From: Tomocerus qinae
Lineage: Eukaryota; Arthropoda; Collembola; Entomobryomorpha; Tomoceridae
Direction: 5' to 3'
Assembly (NCBI GenBank): GCA_020055645.1
Contig: CM034546.1
Location: forward strand, 42,718,001-42,782,000
Length of the DNA stretch: 64,000 nucleotides
Below are positions 1 through 11,879 of this stretch, piece by piece. The first letter of the stretch is position 1. Each line of letters starts with the position of its first letter. The notes beneath the pieces were generated by a model, which worked only from the letters and a program-made list of their open reading frames with translations, ran no database searches and was not told the DNA's origin. A program made the translations under genes and the position numbers.

Positions 1-1
1 C

Positions 2-670
2 ACTGGCAGCATAACAAATCGACTTACCATTATAAGTGTCCTCATCCAGAATGGTGTGCTGACAACAGACGATCGAGCTGAAATTGTAACTTATAAAATA
101 ATTACATAAAAAATTACCTATAAATTTGAAAAAAGAAAATAATTATTTTTTCATGTAGGAAATGGAAAAGACTACAGACAAAACAAGAAACACAGTTTTG
201 TTGGAAATGATTAAGAAAAAAGAAATTGTGCCCTGTTTACCGTTACTGCTGGCTACAATGGACAAATATTCAATGCCACATCTATCCAAACTGATATTAG
301 CAGAGCTAATTCCAAAATCTAAAGACTCAACCGATGCTCCAGGTATACATGAATAACCATGTAAACACAATATTATAAAAGAAAATTTAATCGATGTCAA
401 AGTTTGAAAATCATAATTAATATAATTTAAATGGATTATGTTAACATTTTAATGATTGTTTATTAATTACAGGAAATCAAAATTTGGCCGACAAATCGAG
501 GTAAATTATGTTTACAGTTGTTTTCTTGATTTAGATTATTATAAATGAGTAACATCTTTTGTTTTATTCATCCGTCAAGTAATAACAATCTAAATTACTG
601 AATGGTCTGTGTAATTCTTAATTTAATTAAGTAATTCTTTATTTTCAGAAACGGACCGACACTTAACTGA
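2..670 (+). CDS. CARD-domain protein, single-CARD form (5' part outside the window)
   Basis: Coding exons read as 2-85 (continues off the left edge), 159-342, 473-500 and 649-670, with GT/AG borders and continuous frame. The first two exons form one CARD-like six-helix domain. Visible landmarks are IISVLIQNGVLTTDDRAEI, then KTTDKTRNTVLLEMI, PCLPLLLATMD and MPHLSKLILAEL, matching the CARD pattern of a short helix 1-3 block, a polar loop and a helix 4-6 block. Exon 2 is 184 nt, the same as in the paralogue at 33010. The following 28-nt exon matches only the last helix end (GNQNLADKSR) of the second CARD of that paralogue, so most of CARD2 is missing but the frame is kept, ending with a seven-residue tail and TGA at 668. 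CARDs assemble with other CARDs in apoptosis and innate immune signalling; the partner is unknown. An alternative is simple stop in exon 2 at 354 if the intron is not removed. Confidence 0.6.
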
Positions 671-1676
671 TTTGACCTTTACAAAATGGAGTAATTGGTA
701 CTTACCATACTATATTTATTATATACAACTGTATTGAATATAGGTACTCTCTGTCATTGCCATAACTGGAAATTTGAAGAAATAAAGAATAATTTAAAAA
801 GTGAAAACACGATTTCAGCATTTGAATATTCAATTTTCCTCTATGTAATAATTGTCCAAATATGCAAAACTAACAAATCAGTTACAAAATACGAGAAATT
901 GATACATAAAATATTTTTTAAGTGTGATTTACTAATAATTTTCAAAATTATTGATGTCGCTAAACATGCATACACTTAAGCATGCTTAAATAAATAAATA
1001 CATGCTTAATATTTATGTATGCATGATAGACTTATATAATAATAATTAAAAAGTAAATACCCTTTCCACACGGTCTTGATTGGTTAAAAGTATTAATTAA
1101 TATGCTATAAATAAAATCGTTTAGTTTGCAAGTTAAATTTTGACCCGTCATTTATTCCAAATTTAATACAAATTTAAAGAATTAAAAAAAGAGCACAAAT
1201 AGTTGTGGGTTATAAAAACCCATGTAGCGTGACATGAGATGAGACGTAGGGTTCAGGTCCATGAGGTTCCAGTGTCATTCGTTCAAAAGATTTATTACTA
1301 TAGGTCTAGTGCTGTAGTTGGAATTCTACGTAGAATTTTCAGTTTTATCTCAAAAGGGTGTACAGTGTTATGTTGTATTGATATCTCTTCCGTAGTTGTG
1401 TAAGGTTCAGCGCGTGCAGTTAAGGTGCAGTTGAACTTGCAATTTATATTTGTTTATCCCGAACCGTCGAGATAAGCTAATCCTCGATAACTCACTTCTC
1501 CCAAAGTCCAGCACTACTCTATTGTCTCAACTTATTATATTCATTATAGCTACCTATACCCATACTATCGTAGCTACTTATATTATTACACTTCGTGCTA
1601 ATTACAAGCTAGTCGTATGAATCCTACTCCACTCTTCTGTATAGTATGTGAAATAATTGTCCTACTCTATGGGGAA
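671..1676. other. Intergenic stretch without a recognised gene
   Basis: AT-rich sequence between the CARD gene and the hAT element. A 94-residue open frame at 695-979 is low in complexity and has no recognisable domain, so it is not called as a gene. No RNA gene or clear repeat was seen. Confidence 0.5.
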
Positions 1677-2422
1677 CAAGGTATCGAAAAACCCGGGTTT
1701 TTTAGGAAAAAACCCTCGACCCCGGGTTTATTGGGTTTTTTTGGGTTTTTTGGGTTTTTTGGGTTTAAGGGTTTTTTATATAACTATAGGTATAAATACA
1801 AGTATATACTATACCATATATGAAAACTACAGCTGACAACAACAACCGTGTCAACTACTATTACTTATGTCAATGAAAAGAAAAATTAAAGCATAAAAGT
1901 TTAATTTTATTATGTTGAAACGTAGCAAATGCAGTATTTTTGTGAACACCTATATTATTATTACTGTTTGATAACAACTAGTGAAATTTTAAGCATTATA
2001 ATATTTTACTGATTATGACTATGAAATTATTCCTTTGTTAATTTCAAGCTTTAATTGCAAAGCATTACAGTAAGTGATAAAATGAAATTATGTGTACAAC
2101 AATATTATAAACATAATCTTCACAATGCAATGACTTAAGTATATATACATAAAACTAATATTATTATAGTCCTCACATTACGATACATTAATTACGCGTA
2201 GAAGTGTAGAAGTTATATTTGTTTCCACCTGATTATGCATTTGTTTACATTTTTGAATAGAAATTAGTATGTATTGCGTATCTAGATGGAGCTGTAGTGC
2301 ACATTTTTGTATGTTTTGTAAAAAACCCAATAAACCCGGGGTTTTTTAAGTAAAGCGGGGTGGGTTTTTTGCCAAAAAACCCAAAAAACCCCAACCCATA
2401 AAAAACCCGACCCACAACCCTG
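1677..2422. mobile_element. Non-autonomous hAT-type DNA transposon, 746 bp
   Basis: The element is bracketed by a perfect 8-bp target-site duplication ATGGGGAA at 1669-1676 and 2423-2430, the duplication size typical of hAT elements. Its ends are CAAGGTATCG and CAACCCTG (reverse CAGGGTTG), imperfect inverted ends that resemble the CAGGG consensus of hAT. Both subterminal regions are packed with AAAACCC/GGGTTTT words in opposite orientation (about 1684-1772 and 2321-2409), which would serve as transposase-binding repeats. No transposase is encoded. The element at 53985-54164 shares the same subterminal word. Confidence 0.8.
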
Positions 2423-2430
2423 ATGGGGAA

Positions 2431-3416
2431 TTGTATTTTCAAGTGAACATAATGGACAAAAATCGTATCAGGGTTGCTGTTATTAACAATCAATGTTGTG
2501 ATTATGTTACACATTTTAATATTGACGTTCACATGAAGTTATCTTTCATCACTGTTATTCTGCGTATAATATTTCGTAGTAAAAAAGTTATTAAAGAAAG
2601 TTGATGTGCAATAAATGTAATCTACATATCATACACGATGATAAGCACAGGGCGGGAATGAATTTCTTTATTGTACTAATATGCTATGTAATAATAATAT
2701 TTTTATATGAATGAGACTAAAGAACACTTTTATCACATTTTGTACCATAATGGCATATAATATGTACTAGTTGTACTACCATCCGCGGTTGCATGCGCAG
2801 GGTTAAGCACAGTTAAGATTTTGAGACCTGGATATGTGAAGAAGTGTAAAACTTTATGCTTCATGAAAAATGGTAGCGACTATCGTTACGCCGAATTTAT
2901 TATAGGTAGCCAAACAACTTAGTTTCGATTCCCAAGTGCTTCAATCAATCCAAAGATATAAAATGTTATTTATCATGCTTTTTGTTTTAATTGAATATTT
3001 ATGGATATGAGACTGATTACAATGATGAAATCCTTTTATTTAATCATTTGGTTGCTACAGCATTTCCTTTTTAGGTTTAACTAAATAATATCAATGTAAC
3101 CAAAGTTGTATGAGTTTCAGGCCAAGTGCTAGATTTATGATTCAAAAATTTAATGTACAGGGGCAAAACTTGGTAGGCGGCTTTAACAAAAATGCCATAA
3201 ATTTTATTGCATGTAGTAATGATTATAAGCACTATTATTTTTTACAATTCCTAAATTATAATCAAAGCTTCAAATCATATTTTCAGTTTTGAAATTATTG
3301 GAAAATTCAACGATCTAATATTGAATCAATCTATCAACCAATTAAACAATCAAAATTTAGATTTTGTCATACATCACAAATTAGAAATTCAATTTAAGAC
3401 ATCAATATAATAATAT
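2431..3416. other. Intergenic stretch without a recognised gene
   Basis: Non-coding AT-rich DNA between the hAT element and the LTR retrotransposon. An open frame at 3110-3292 has no domain and no supporting signals. Confidence 0.45.
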
Positions 3417-4156
3417 TGTTGTATGCTTTTATTTGTATCCGAAATAATAAAACATACGGAGGTTCGTTTTCATATGCTGCGGTTTTTTATTTCTTGAAAG
3501 AGTGTACTTACAAATGTTGGGACTCGGCCGTAGTCTCCTGCTTAGTGAGCTAATCATGTAAAGAAACCAAAAGTATTTATACTAAACTCTAAAGTAATTA
3601 AGTGTACTTGTCGCATGTAAAACAAAAAGTTGCGACATATGCAAATTACATCTTAACCTTACTTTGCTTGCCTTGGCGTTTCTATTCAATTTACTTAACA
3701 GCACAGCACAAAGTGCGTAGTTAGCAAATTCTTATTGTACGTAGTTTCTATTTTATTATTTATTAACTTGTATCTACCTACTTTACTTATTTATCATTAT
3801 TACTGTTTAAACTAAATGTCCCAAGTCGACAAAGCACAGCGTGAGCATTATTGTCACAGTTTGTTGACTTGTTTATGATCTTGTTTTCGTTAAGATTACA
3901 AGTTACAAATCGCTACGCAGGCTGAAAGGTAAGCACAATGTTATAAAGTGGGGTTATACCTACTTACATGCATTTTATACTTACGTACTTATACATTTTA
4001 TACTTACGTACTACTAATGATAATAATAAATGTATTCCTCTATTTCTCTCTATTACAGATGCATTACTACTGATTATTAATATACGAATAATCGATATAG
4101 TATTAATATACGAATAATCGATATAGTATTAATATACGAATAATCGATATACGACA
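3417..4156 (-). repeat. 3' LTR of the Gypsy element (left copy)
   Basis: A 740-bp repeat matching 14560-15299 with one mismatch seen. It starts TGTTG and ends CGACA. Near its inner end lie three tandem copies of a 26-bp unit containing ATCGAT (about 4076-4150). Directly inside, at 4157-4170, the minus strand is purine-rich (AAGTGGTGGAGGA), a suitable polypurine tract for plus-strand priming. Confidence 0.93.
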
Positions 4157-4386
4157 TCCTCCACCACTTAGAGTTAAACTACAGGTAGTTTGACTAATAA
4201 CAAATAATCTTAACTTCTAGGGCCGCTATGCTAACAGTGAATGTGTGTAGTGCTTGTAATAGTGATTTGTAATAATAAAACTATTCACAGACAAACAATG
4301 AGCAGATGCTGAGTTTTTTTTTTTTAAGGTACAGTCATGCTACTCAATGCTTGTGATGATTCCGTTTAGATTTGGACTGCCGGGTG

Positions 4387-6566
4387 TCAAAATAATTCTT
4401 CATCTGATGATGTTTGTTGCGTACGAGAAACTTTCTTTGCCGGAGGAGCACAAAGTGGTGATTTAGGCGAGTTGGGTGGAACAATAGCATTGTTTAAAGA
4501 TACTGGTCCCATTTCATTGGAAGGAGACGTTGTGGCCCGAAAACGTTTACGGTTAATCGTCCGCCTCCCCCGTTGTTGTTGTCGTAACATGCGTTTAATG
4601 AAAAAGAAAAGCACAATAATGATTAAACCTATATTAAGTATGACCATAATTAATAAAGTAATCTCCACAGGTCCCGCTGAGTGGAGGTGATCCTCTGCAT
4701 TCACATAATGGATTCGGGAGAAACCAGCAGTGGCAGCCAAGAGTGTCCTCTGCTTGTAGTAGATATACCCAACCATAATGGTCAGGCACATTGTCCACAG
4801 GAAGCCAAAGGTGGGCACGTAACTGGTAGCGGTGTAGTGTAACAAGACTGGAGGTCTTAATTTTTCTATCAGCAGCTTATCAGGTATGTTACTTATGTTG
4901 ACTACTGGGACCTTTTCTATCCAGTTTTCTTGTAAACATTCTGATAGATTTGCAAAAGATGTTAACTCGTGCTGATTTTTCACGCTGATTATTATAGATG
5001 ATACCGCTGACCATGCCACTGGGATGATGTGGTGTATGGTGTTTATTTTTGCTATGGAACTTCTACATGGGTAAGGAGGTGTGATGGCCTCCCTGCCTCC
5101 CATCATCAAGCTACATCCACATGTAAGTTGGACTTGTAAACTCCCAACTCTGGAATCCATACTAATGGGAATAGACTCCTTTGCACATTTGATATGTGCA
5201 TCCGATGTGGGATAGGTGACTACGTAGTCATGGAAGTCTATTTCGGTGACGAGGGTGTCGTTTTGCGGGTTGCATTGTAGGAGACAGGCTCTGTTTAATT
5301 CGTCCACTGTGGCTCCATTAAATAATTTAGCAGGGCATTTTGCCCCATTGAGTATGTCACTAGAGAATTGGGGCAAGTGACAGAGTCCATGCTCAGGATT
5401 GCAGGTATGCAAGTTGGTTCCCGCTATTGGTGTAACTTCGTTGCCACTAACAGCTACATATGAAGGTTCGAATCTGATATGGCAGGTCTTGTTCTGCTAC
5501 GCCATAGGGACTGTCTTGATTTCATAGAGTTCGTGTTTGTTCCCTATTTTCGATATGGGAATTCCTATTCGTATGACAATTCTGTCTCTTGAGAACATAC
5601 AATTGACAATTGGCAGTCTATAGTATGATGTAGAATTGGTGGGCTGAATGCTAACAGTGTACCCGTCTTTCAGGATGGTTGCATCTAAGTTTTGGAGGTC
5701 TCTTGCCAATTCATGTTGATCCACCACGTCCAGTGGAATGAGGTTGCTTCGGCAATGCTGTAATACATCGTCGTAACGGATGGCTTGAGCTAACCAGTAC
5801 AGATGCTGGGTGAGCTGCACTGATAGTAAACCGAACTTTACTGACATGCGGTTGATGGCTAATAATTTTTCTTCTTGTAGTTTATCTGAATTTTGTTGGT
5901 GTTCTATCATTGCTTTGATTGTTTCCTTAAATTTTTTGATGCTATGATTTAATGTGACTGATAAATTTTCTGTAACAGTTTTAATTTGAATTAGGTGTCG
6001 GTGATCCTCAGTCACTGCCTGTTGTAGAGATTGTAGGTAATTGTCTATTGCCTCATTATTAGCCACCAATTCCTGAATGTCCTTTTTCGTGGCTAAGTCG
6101 AATCCTTCGGACAATCTCTCTCCGAACCAAGTTCCGAATCCTCTTTTCTGTCTTAGATCGGGACTTGAAGTGGTAGAAGAGGGAGAATACTCGGGTTTTA
6201 TCCATCTTCTGTCACGTGCGTAGGGAGGAGGGTGTAATCCATGGAATTGTGCATAATTGGTAAAAACATGGACGATTCTGTCAGTAAAATGTGGTCAGCA
6301 ATGGCCTCTAAGTGATCTACTGCCGTTTTCAGTAGTATGCACTCTGCATCTCCTGTTCTATTTGCAAGTGAACAGTCTCCTAGTATAACTGAAGTTACAT
6401 GGTTCATATTAGGATATTGAATTTGAACATCATAGACGAGGGGTATAGTTTCTGAGTATAAAATAACGTTTTCTATTTTCCGAATGTAGGCTCCTGTGAT
6501 AATCTTAATGGCAGGTCCTCCTAGGATAGGAAATGGCAACAACAGAAGAAGAAGGAGAAGTGACAT
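4387..6566 (-). pseudogene. env: env-like fusion glycoprotein of the Gypsy element, interrupted
   Basis: This is the third retroviral-type gene of the element, and its product would be a membrane fusion glycoprotein. It starts at 6566 with a leucine-rich signal peptide (MSLLLLLLLLPFPILGG). Around 6141-6153 there is a furin-type site RQKR followed by a glycine/phenylalanine-rich stretch, as in the F-type envelope proteins of errantiviruses. A heptad-like helical region follows, then a Cys-rich ectodomain, and near the C terminus a hydrophobic anchor (about 4615-4680) with a basic tail. Two breaks are visible. The reading frame changes near 6200, just before the furin site, and an in-frame amber codon lies at 5497-5499. 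The rest is open. Related env fragments occur at 49383-49646, 51426-51677 and 51691-52089. Confidence 0.8.
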
Positions 6567-6571
6567 CGTAT

Positions 6572-7447
6572 CTAAGAAATGACAGGGGAATGTTTATTGT
6601 AGATGGTATTCATTATTGTACATTCATCTTCCGACTCATCATCCGACCCGAGGATAATGAGCGGTATGTCATCAGTACATCCGTAGTCGGGTACAGGAGA
6701 GGCTATCCGCTTCCTACTTTCGTTGAGATTTATGGGTACGAAGGATGAATCAGAGAAAGGATTAGGCACTAGTTTGACCCTTTCTCTCTTGACTTCTGCT
6801 GGATGTCCACTAGGAGGATTAGTGTTTGGTGCTGCAAATTTTATATATTGAGGGTACCCGTGAATGGAACACCGTATGAGATGTGGGAGTTCCCCTGATC
6901 TAAATCCAAACACATTACGTAAACATCCCTTGCAGAATTCAATGGACCTATACTCGTTTCTTAGAATGCTTCGTAGTTTAGAATCTTTTGTGTATCTAAG
7001 AGCATCCTGTATTTGTCTCATTTTTGTTACTTCGGCACTTCTTGCCTCACTATGTTCCTGCATTTGTTTCCTTGTAGCAACGTTATCCTTTTTACCTCTG
7101 CATTTTAAAGATCTTGGTAATGGCTCAATTGCTCGGACTACATTTTGCAATGTAGTCTTCTTCTTAGTTTCTATATCTTGGTAAATGACATCCGTTTGTA
7201 TTTGGATTGATTCGCAATTCCTTTCTGTTTGGATTCCGAAAGATCTACGAGAGACTTTTCTGTCGCTCCAATACGTGATTCTATTTCTTTCTAAGATCTT
7301 TTCAAAAGCTAGATTGATGCCTAACTTGTCATTTAGTTCTTCCATTCCGATGTATGGACGTTTAGTTGACTGTCCTTTTTCTAAGACTACCCAGTCATCA
7401 ATTAGGGATGGGGTTATTTCTAGTGTTGTATTGGAATTGGTCTTCAT
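6572..7447 (-). CDS. Accessory ORF between pol and env, downstream half
   Basis: A 291-residue open frame on the minus strand, ending 6 bases before the env start. It is not part of standard gag, pol or env. A Cys/His cluster (FCKGCLRNVFGF then LIRCSIHGYP, around 6865-6940) has the look of a zinc-binding finger, and the C-terminal part is acidic. The same frame stays open upstream of its first Met through the end of the preceding ORF (7516-8055). The two halves are therefore probably one ancestral ORF of about 490 residues with a frame change near 7515-7530. I do not recognise a family. A role in RNA binding, silencing suppression or particle assembly would be speculation. Confidence 0.55.
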   Translation of the reverse strand: MKTNSNTTLEITPSLIDDWVVLEKGQSTKRPYIGMEELNDKLGINLAFEKILERNRITYWSDRKVSRRSFGIQTERNCESIQIQTDVIYQDIETKKKTTLQNVVRAIEPLPRSLKCRGKKDNVATRKQMQEHSEARSAEVTKMRQIQDALRYTKDSKLRSILRNEYRSIEFCKGCLRNVFGFRSGELPHLIRCSIHGYPQYIKFAAPNTNPPSGHPAEVKRERVKLVPNPFSDSSFVPINLNESRKRIASPVPDYGCTDDIPLIILGSDDESEDECTIMNTIYNKHSPVIS

Positions 7448-7515
7448 TCTCTTGGGTGATGGTGACAGTCCTATAGTTCCATATCCTTCTAACTGTTTAG
7501 ATGCAGTGATTTCAT

Positions 7516-8055
7516 CTATTGAAAATATCTGAGGGGAATGTCCGGTAATGGAGGTCTTTCTTGTCCTTCGAATAAGGCGTCCATACTAGATCTCTCAATG
7601 AGTTCTTGAGAAATGGATTCGTCTTCGTTTTCTTCTTCTCTCATACGTTGGAAGACTCTTCCACCGCATGTATTATACATGACATGATTGAGCATGTCTT
7701 CGATCGCGTTATGTTTCTTAAAGCAGATGGGACATTGGTTTTCTTCAGGTGCAACGTACACGTTTGTTACCGGTCTTTTCCAGTTAAATAGATTCAACTT
7801 GGAGAATAGATGGGCCAATGGCAAAAGAAGTTTTTGTCCTGGTCTTTCTTTCTCGCTATTATATTCCTGGAAATCTTCTCCCGTCCTAGAGATGGTTATC
7901 TTCCAATCTTTTGGGATTGTAACATCCCAAGTTACTGATCCGTTATTGATTGTCTCTTTTATAAATGCTTGGTGTGAACACGGCGGAGTGGATTTAGGAT
8001 GTTGAATTTCCAGAGTTGAATTCTGGTGCATTTCGCTGTGTCCGTTAACTTCCAT
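7516..8055 (-). CDS. Accessory ORF between pol and env, upstream half
   Basis: A 179-residue frame beginning at 8055, 15 bases after the pol stop. It contains a C2H2/C2HC-like motif (CPICFKKHNAIEDMLNH followed by a further Cys) around residues 108-130, preceded by a block WDVTIPKDWKITISR. The ORF at 49624-49926 in the decayed relative has a similar block (LPPTWTVSIYR) directly before another env start. That repeats the order accessory-env and argues that the ORF belongs to this element family. It probably continues into 6572-7447 after a frame change. Confidence 0.55.
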   Translation of the reverse strand: MEVNGHSEMHQNSTLEIQHPKSTPPCSHQAFIKETINNGSVTWDVTIPKDWKITISRTGEDFQEYNSEKERPGQKLLLPLAHLFSKLNLFNWKRPVTNVYVAPEENQCPICFKKHNAIEDMLNHVMYNTCGGRVFQRMREEENEDESISQELIERSSMDALFEGQERPPLPDIPLRYFQ

Positions 8056-8069
8056 CTGAAAGAAAGAAA

Positions 8070-11000
8070 TTAGTGATTTACCTTTCTAGTCATGGACCTT
8101 GTGACGGGTCTATGAGAAGAGTCAGGAAGGGAGTGTGGAATGGAATAACTAGGAGGAGGAGGTTTAGGTTTTAAGTCTTTTTCCGGGGCTTCGGATTCCT
8201 CCTCCGCTTCTGATTTTTCAGATTCCTCTTCTTCTATGTCTTCCACTTCGTCCTCCCAGGTAACTTCTTTCCTTTGAGGGCTTGCTTTCATTTTTGACAC
8301 GTGTACAGTGTCATATTTCTTCCTACTTCCGGGTTTTTCAACCTCGTAGTTGACTGGACTAATAGCTCGAACAACTTTATATGGGCCCAAGTTTCTGGAC
8401 ATTAACTTTGTTGGAACTCCGACCTTTCGATGAGGAGTGTAGACTCTAACTAGATCTCCTTGTTTAAATTGGACATCTTTATATTTCTTGTCATAATTTT
8501 CTTTATCTTTTTCCTGCATGCGCTTCATTATTACTGCTGTTTCTTGGCGAACAGCGTCTAGTTTATCGATTTCGGCTTCTCTTGGTCGTTCTAACCGAGG
8601 CAAGGTAGCCATATGAATAGGTAGAGTTGCATTTCTTCCATACACTATATAGTACGGGGTTTTGCCAGTTCTGTTAGTCGATGTGTTGTAGGCGAAAGTT
8701 ACATGAGGGATCCAGGCACACCAATCTTTGAATTTATTATCTGGATCGGCATACATGCCAATCATTTGACTAAAGATGGCGTTAATTCTTTCGGTCGCGC
8801 CATTAGTTTGGGGGTGATATGCCGTAGTCTTGTTATGCGCGGTGCCTAGTCGTGCCAGTAGATTTTCAACAATGCAACTGGTCATCTCCTTTCCTCTGTC
8901 AGTGATGAGAAAACGGAAGGCTCCGACATGACAAATAACGTTTTCGACTAGAAATCGGGCGATTTCGTCTGTTTCTTTCGTTTTAATAGCTTTTGTTATT
9001 ACATATCTTGATAAATAGTCTGTACAGACTATAAGATACCTATTGCCATGATTGTCACTAGGGTTGAATGGGCCTAGTAAGTCCATTCCCATCCTTTCGA
9101 ATAGATTAAAAGTGGTGATGCTCTGGAGGGTACCTTGAGATATAGTACTAAATCTCTTCTTCGCCTGACATTTTTCGCATGTTATTACGAACTTCAGAAT
9201 GTCTCCATACATTCCAGGCCAATAGTAGCGTTGGCTAATTTTGGCACAGGTTTTTGTATATCCCATGTGTCCTGCTAATGGTAGATCATGGAGTTGTTCC
9301 ATGATTATTCTCCTAAGGTCCATAGGGACGAATAAACGTTCATGTTCATCCAGTGGTCTTTGTATAAATAGTAATCCGTCCTTAATTATGAAGGACTTAG
9401 TTAATTTCCGCTCCTTTCTGGTCTTCTGTTTCTTGTTTACTAATTTGATAATCTCCTTGATTGTTTTATCTCGTTGTTGTATATTGTGCATTTCCTCCAT
9501 AGTAAAGGCGGCACAAGTAAGCATGGGGATATTATCATCATCTTCGTCGGCTTTACTAGCTATTTGGACAGGGTTTCGGGATAGGCAATCGGCAAGTTGA
9601 TGTAACCTACCAGATCTATATTGTACATGATAGTCGTAGCCCTGTAATTTTAAAGCGAATTTAGCCAGGCGAGCCGATGGATCGCGAATTTGAGATAAGA
9701 AACAAAGCGAGTGGTGGTCGGACACAACTTTAAACGGTCTGTTGTAGAGATAATGTCTGAATACACGGACTGAAAATACTAATGCTAGGCATTCCAATTC
9801 GGTGACAGTGTAGTTAACTTCATGTTTTGTCAGTGTTCTGGAGGCATAACAGACGGGGTGTTCTCTTCTTTCATACTTCTGAATAATTGCAGATCCTAGA
9901 CCAAGACGGCTGGCGTCAGAGTGGACCTCTACTTCTCGGTCTGTGTCGAAGTGTTTCAGTATCGGGGCAGAAACTAAACATTCCTTTAGTTTCTTGAAAG
10001 CTTCATCCGCTTCGGGTGACCAAATGAATTTTTGGAATTTCTTCCAAAGATCCGTTATTGGTTTGGCTATGGCAGAGAAATTGGGGACAAATCTTCTATA
10101 ATAGGAGAAAAGTCCAATGACACTTCTTGCCATTTTGACATCCTTTGGCGGCTTCATCTCTTTGATAGCTGCAATTTTATTATCGTCGACGTGTAGTCCA
10201 TCTTTATCCACCATATGTCCTAACACGGCAACCTTATACTGTCCAAAACTACATTTGGAAGGCTGTAATTTTATATTGTATTTTCTTAATCTAATGAAAA
10301 CTTTCTCTAACTTTTCTAGGTGTTCTCTATGATCTTGTCCGCTGATCAATAAATCATCCAAATAAACGGAAATACCGTCGCCTGTGAGTCCGGAGAGAGC
10401 TGTATTCATAGCTCTTTGAAAATAACTAGGAGCGTTACAAAGTCCAAATGATAAATACCTATACTGATATAATGCGTTGGGGACAACGAAGGCTGTAATT
10501 TTTCTACTTTCTTCTTCTATTGGACATTGCAAGTAACCTGAATGGCAATCTAAAGCTGAATGAACTTTTTTTGTTATTCAAAGAATCCAAAGATTCGTCA
10601 ATACGAGATAAAGGATATGAGTCTTTGACTGTTAGGGCATTTACTTTTCGATAGTCTACTACTAACCTATGTTGCCCATTTTTCTTTTTCACTAGTAAAC
10701 ATGGGCTTGCCCATGGGCTTTCTGAAGGTTCTATAGTCCCCGATTCGAGTAATTCTTTAATTTTTCGCTCTATTTCCATCTTTTCCCAATGTGAATGACG
10801 ATAGGGGGGACTACGGACTGGGGGGTGATCTTTAGTATCTATCTTGAATTCGGGTAACCCTACAATTCCTAAATCTTTGTAACTCCATGCAAAATTATCT
10901 GAATATTTGTGCAGGAGCTGAATTAAATCTGCTTTATCTTGCTCGGGTAGTTCAGGATTTATACTAATCTGTGCTAATTGCTCTTCTGTTAGTGGTATAA

Positions 11001-11850
11001 CTTCTTTCTCTGAAATTTCATCATCTAGGGTTAGATTAAATTCTACCTCCTCCTTGTCTTCGTTGGCAAGGGGTACCTCAATTTCGAAATCAGGTTCAAA
11101 TTCTTCGGAATGACCTACAGTTACTCCCCTAGGTATGCGTTTAGGAAAGTCTTCAGGGTTTGTTAGGTACATCCGAACTGTACTTTCTCTTTCATCATTA
11201 TCTATTTTAATTTTAACTATAGCTCTCTGTAAAGTAATTCCGTATCTTTCAAATAGGCTATTTTCTGGCTCAACTAAAATGTCAAAGTCCTTATCAGGTA
11301 AATTTGTAGTGGGAAATTTTAATTCTACTAAGTGAACAGTATTCGGTTCCATTTCTAAAGGTTTAGTTAACCTAAATTTGATTCGGGGGACATCTGGCAG
11401 GCCTTGTATTTTTAAAACAAAAGTTTCTGCTACCTTCTTTCGTCCGGCTAGAACGAAAGGTATTTCTAAATCATTATATAAAAGTATTTTACGTTTAAAT
11501 GAGATATCAATTTCATTACCACTAAAAAAATCATTTCCTAGAATGACGTCATAGAGTAAATTATTATCCATAACTAAACTACGTTGTAAAAAGGATGTTT
11601 GGCAAAGTGAAAGCCGCTGAATTATTATACCTTGGGGGTACATAATTTGGCCATTGGCTGCAATAACCTTTAAGGCCCCTGCGGGTTCCACCTTGTCATC
11701 ATCTATTACAAATTTTTCTTTGATCATTGATACGGCACAGCCAGTGTCTACTAAAATTTTTACTTCTTTATTATTAATTTTTCCACTACATACTACTACA
11801 CCTGTTTTATTGTCTAATGTATTACATTCTAAAATGTCAAACTCATACAT
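8070..11850 (-). pseudogene. pol: pol: protease, reverse transcriptase, RNase H, integrase (one frame break)
   Basis: Two minus-strand frames, 11850-10504 and 10532-8070, make a complete Ty3/Gypsy pol. The first carries the aspartic protease motif VDTGCAVSMI and the start of reverse transcriptase (LVVDYRKVNALT). The second carries the RT catalytic box YLDD, the RNase H region (HSDASRLGLG, then SDHHSL) and an integrase. The integrase has an HHCC zinc finger (HDLPLAGHMGYT to CEKCQAKK), a catalytic core (LITDRGKEM, AYHPQTNGATERIN) and a GPY-type C-terminal module. The frames meet inside RT at about 10566-10573, where a run of seven A on the minus strand shifts the frame by one base. The pol frame is open upstream of its first Met and is in -1 relative to the gag stop at 11880, so expression by -1 frameshifting is likely in the family. 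Confidence 0.88.
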
Positions 11851-11879
11851 GGAGTCATTGATAATTTCGGGCTGACTCT

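Noticed and set aside
695..979. A 94-residue ORF after the CARD gene
   Set aside because: It is AT-driven, has no domain or paralogue, and starts downstream of the last CARD exon.
9241..9600. ORFs on the plus strand opposite pol, env and the VLIG exon
   Set aside because: They are shadows of the strong minus-strand coding frames.
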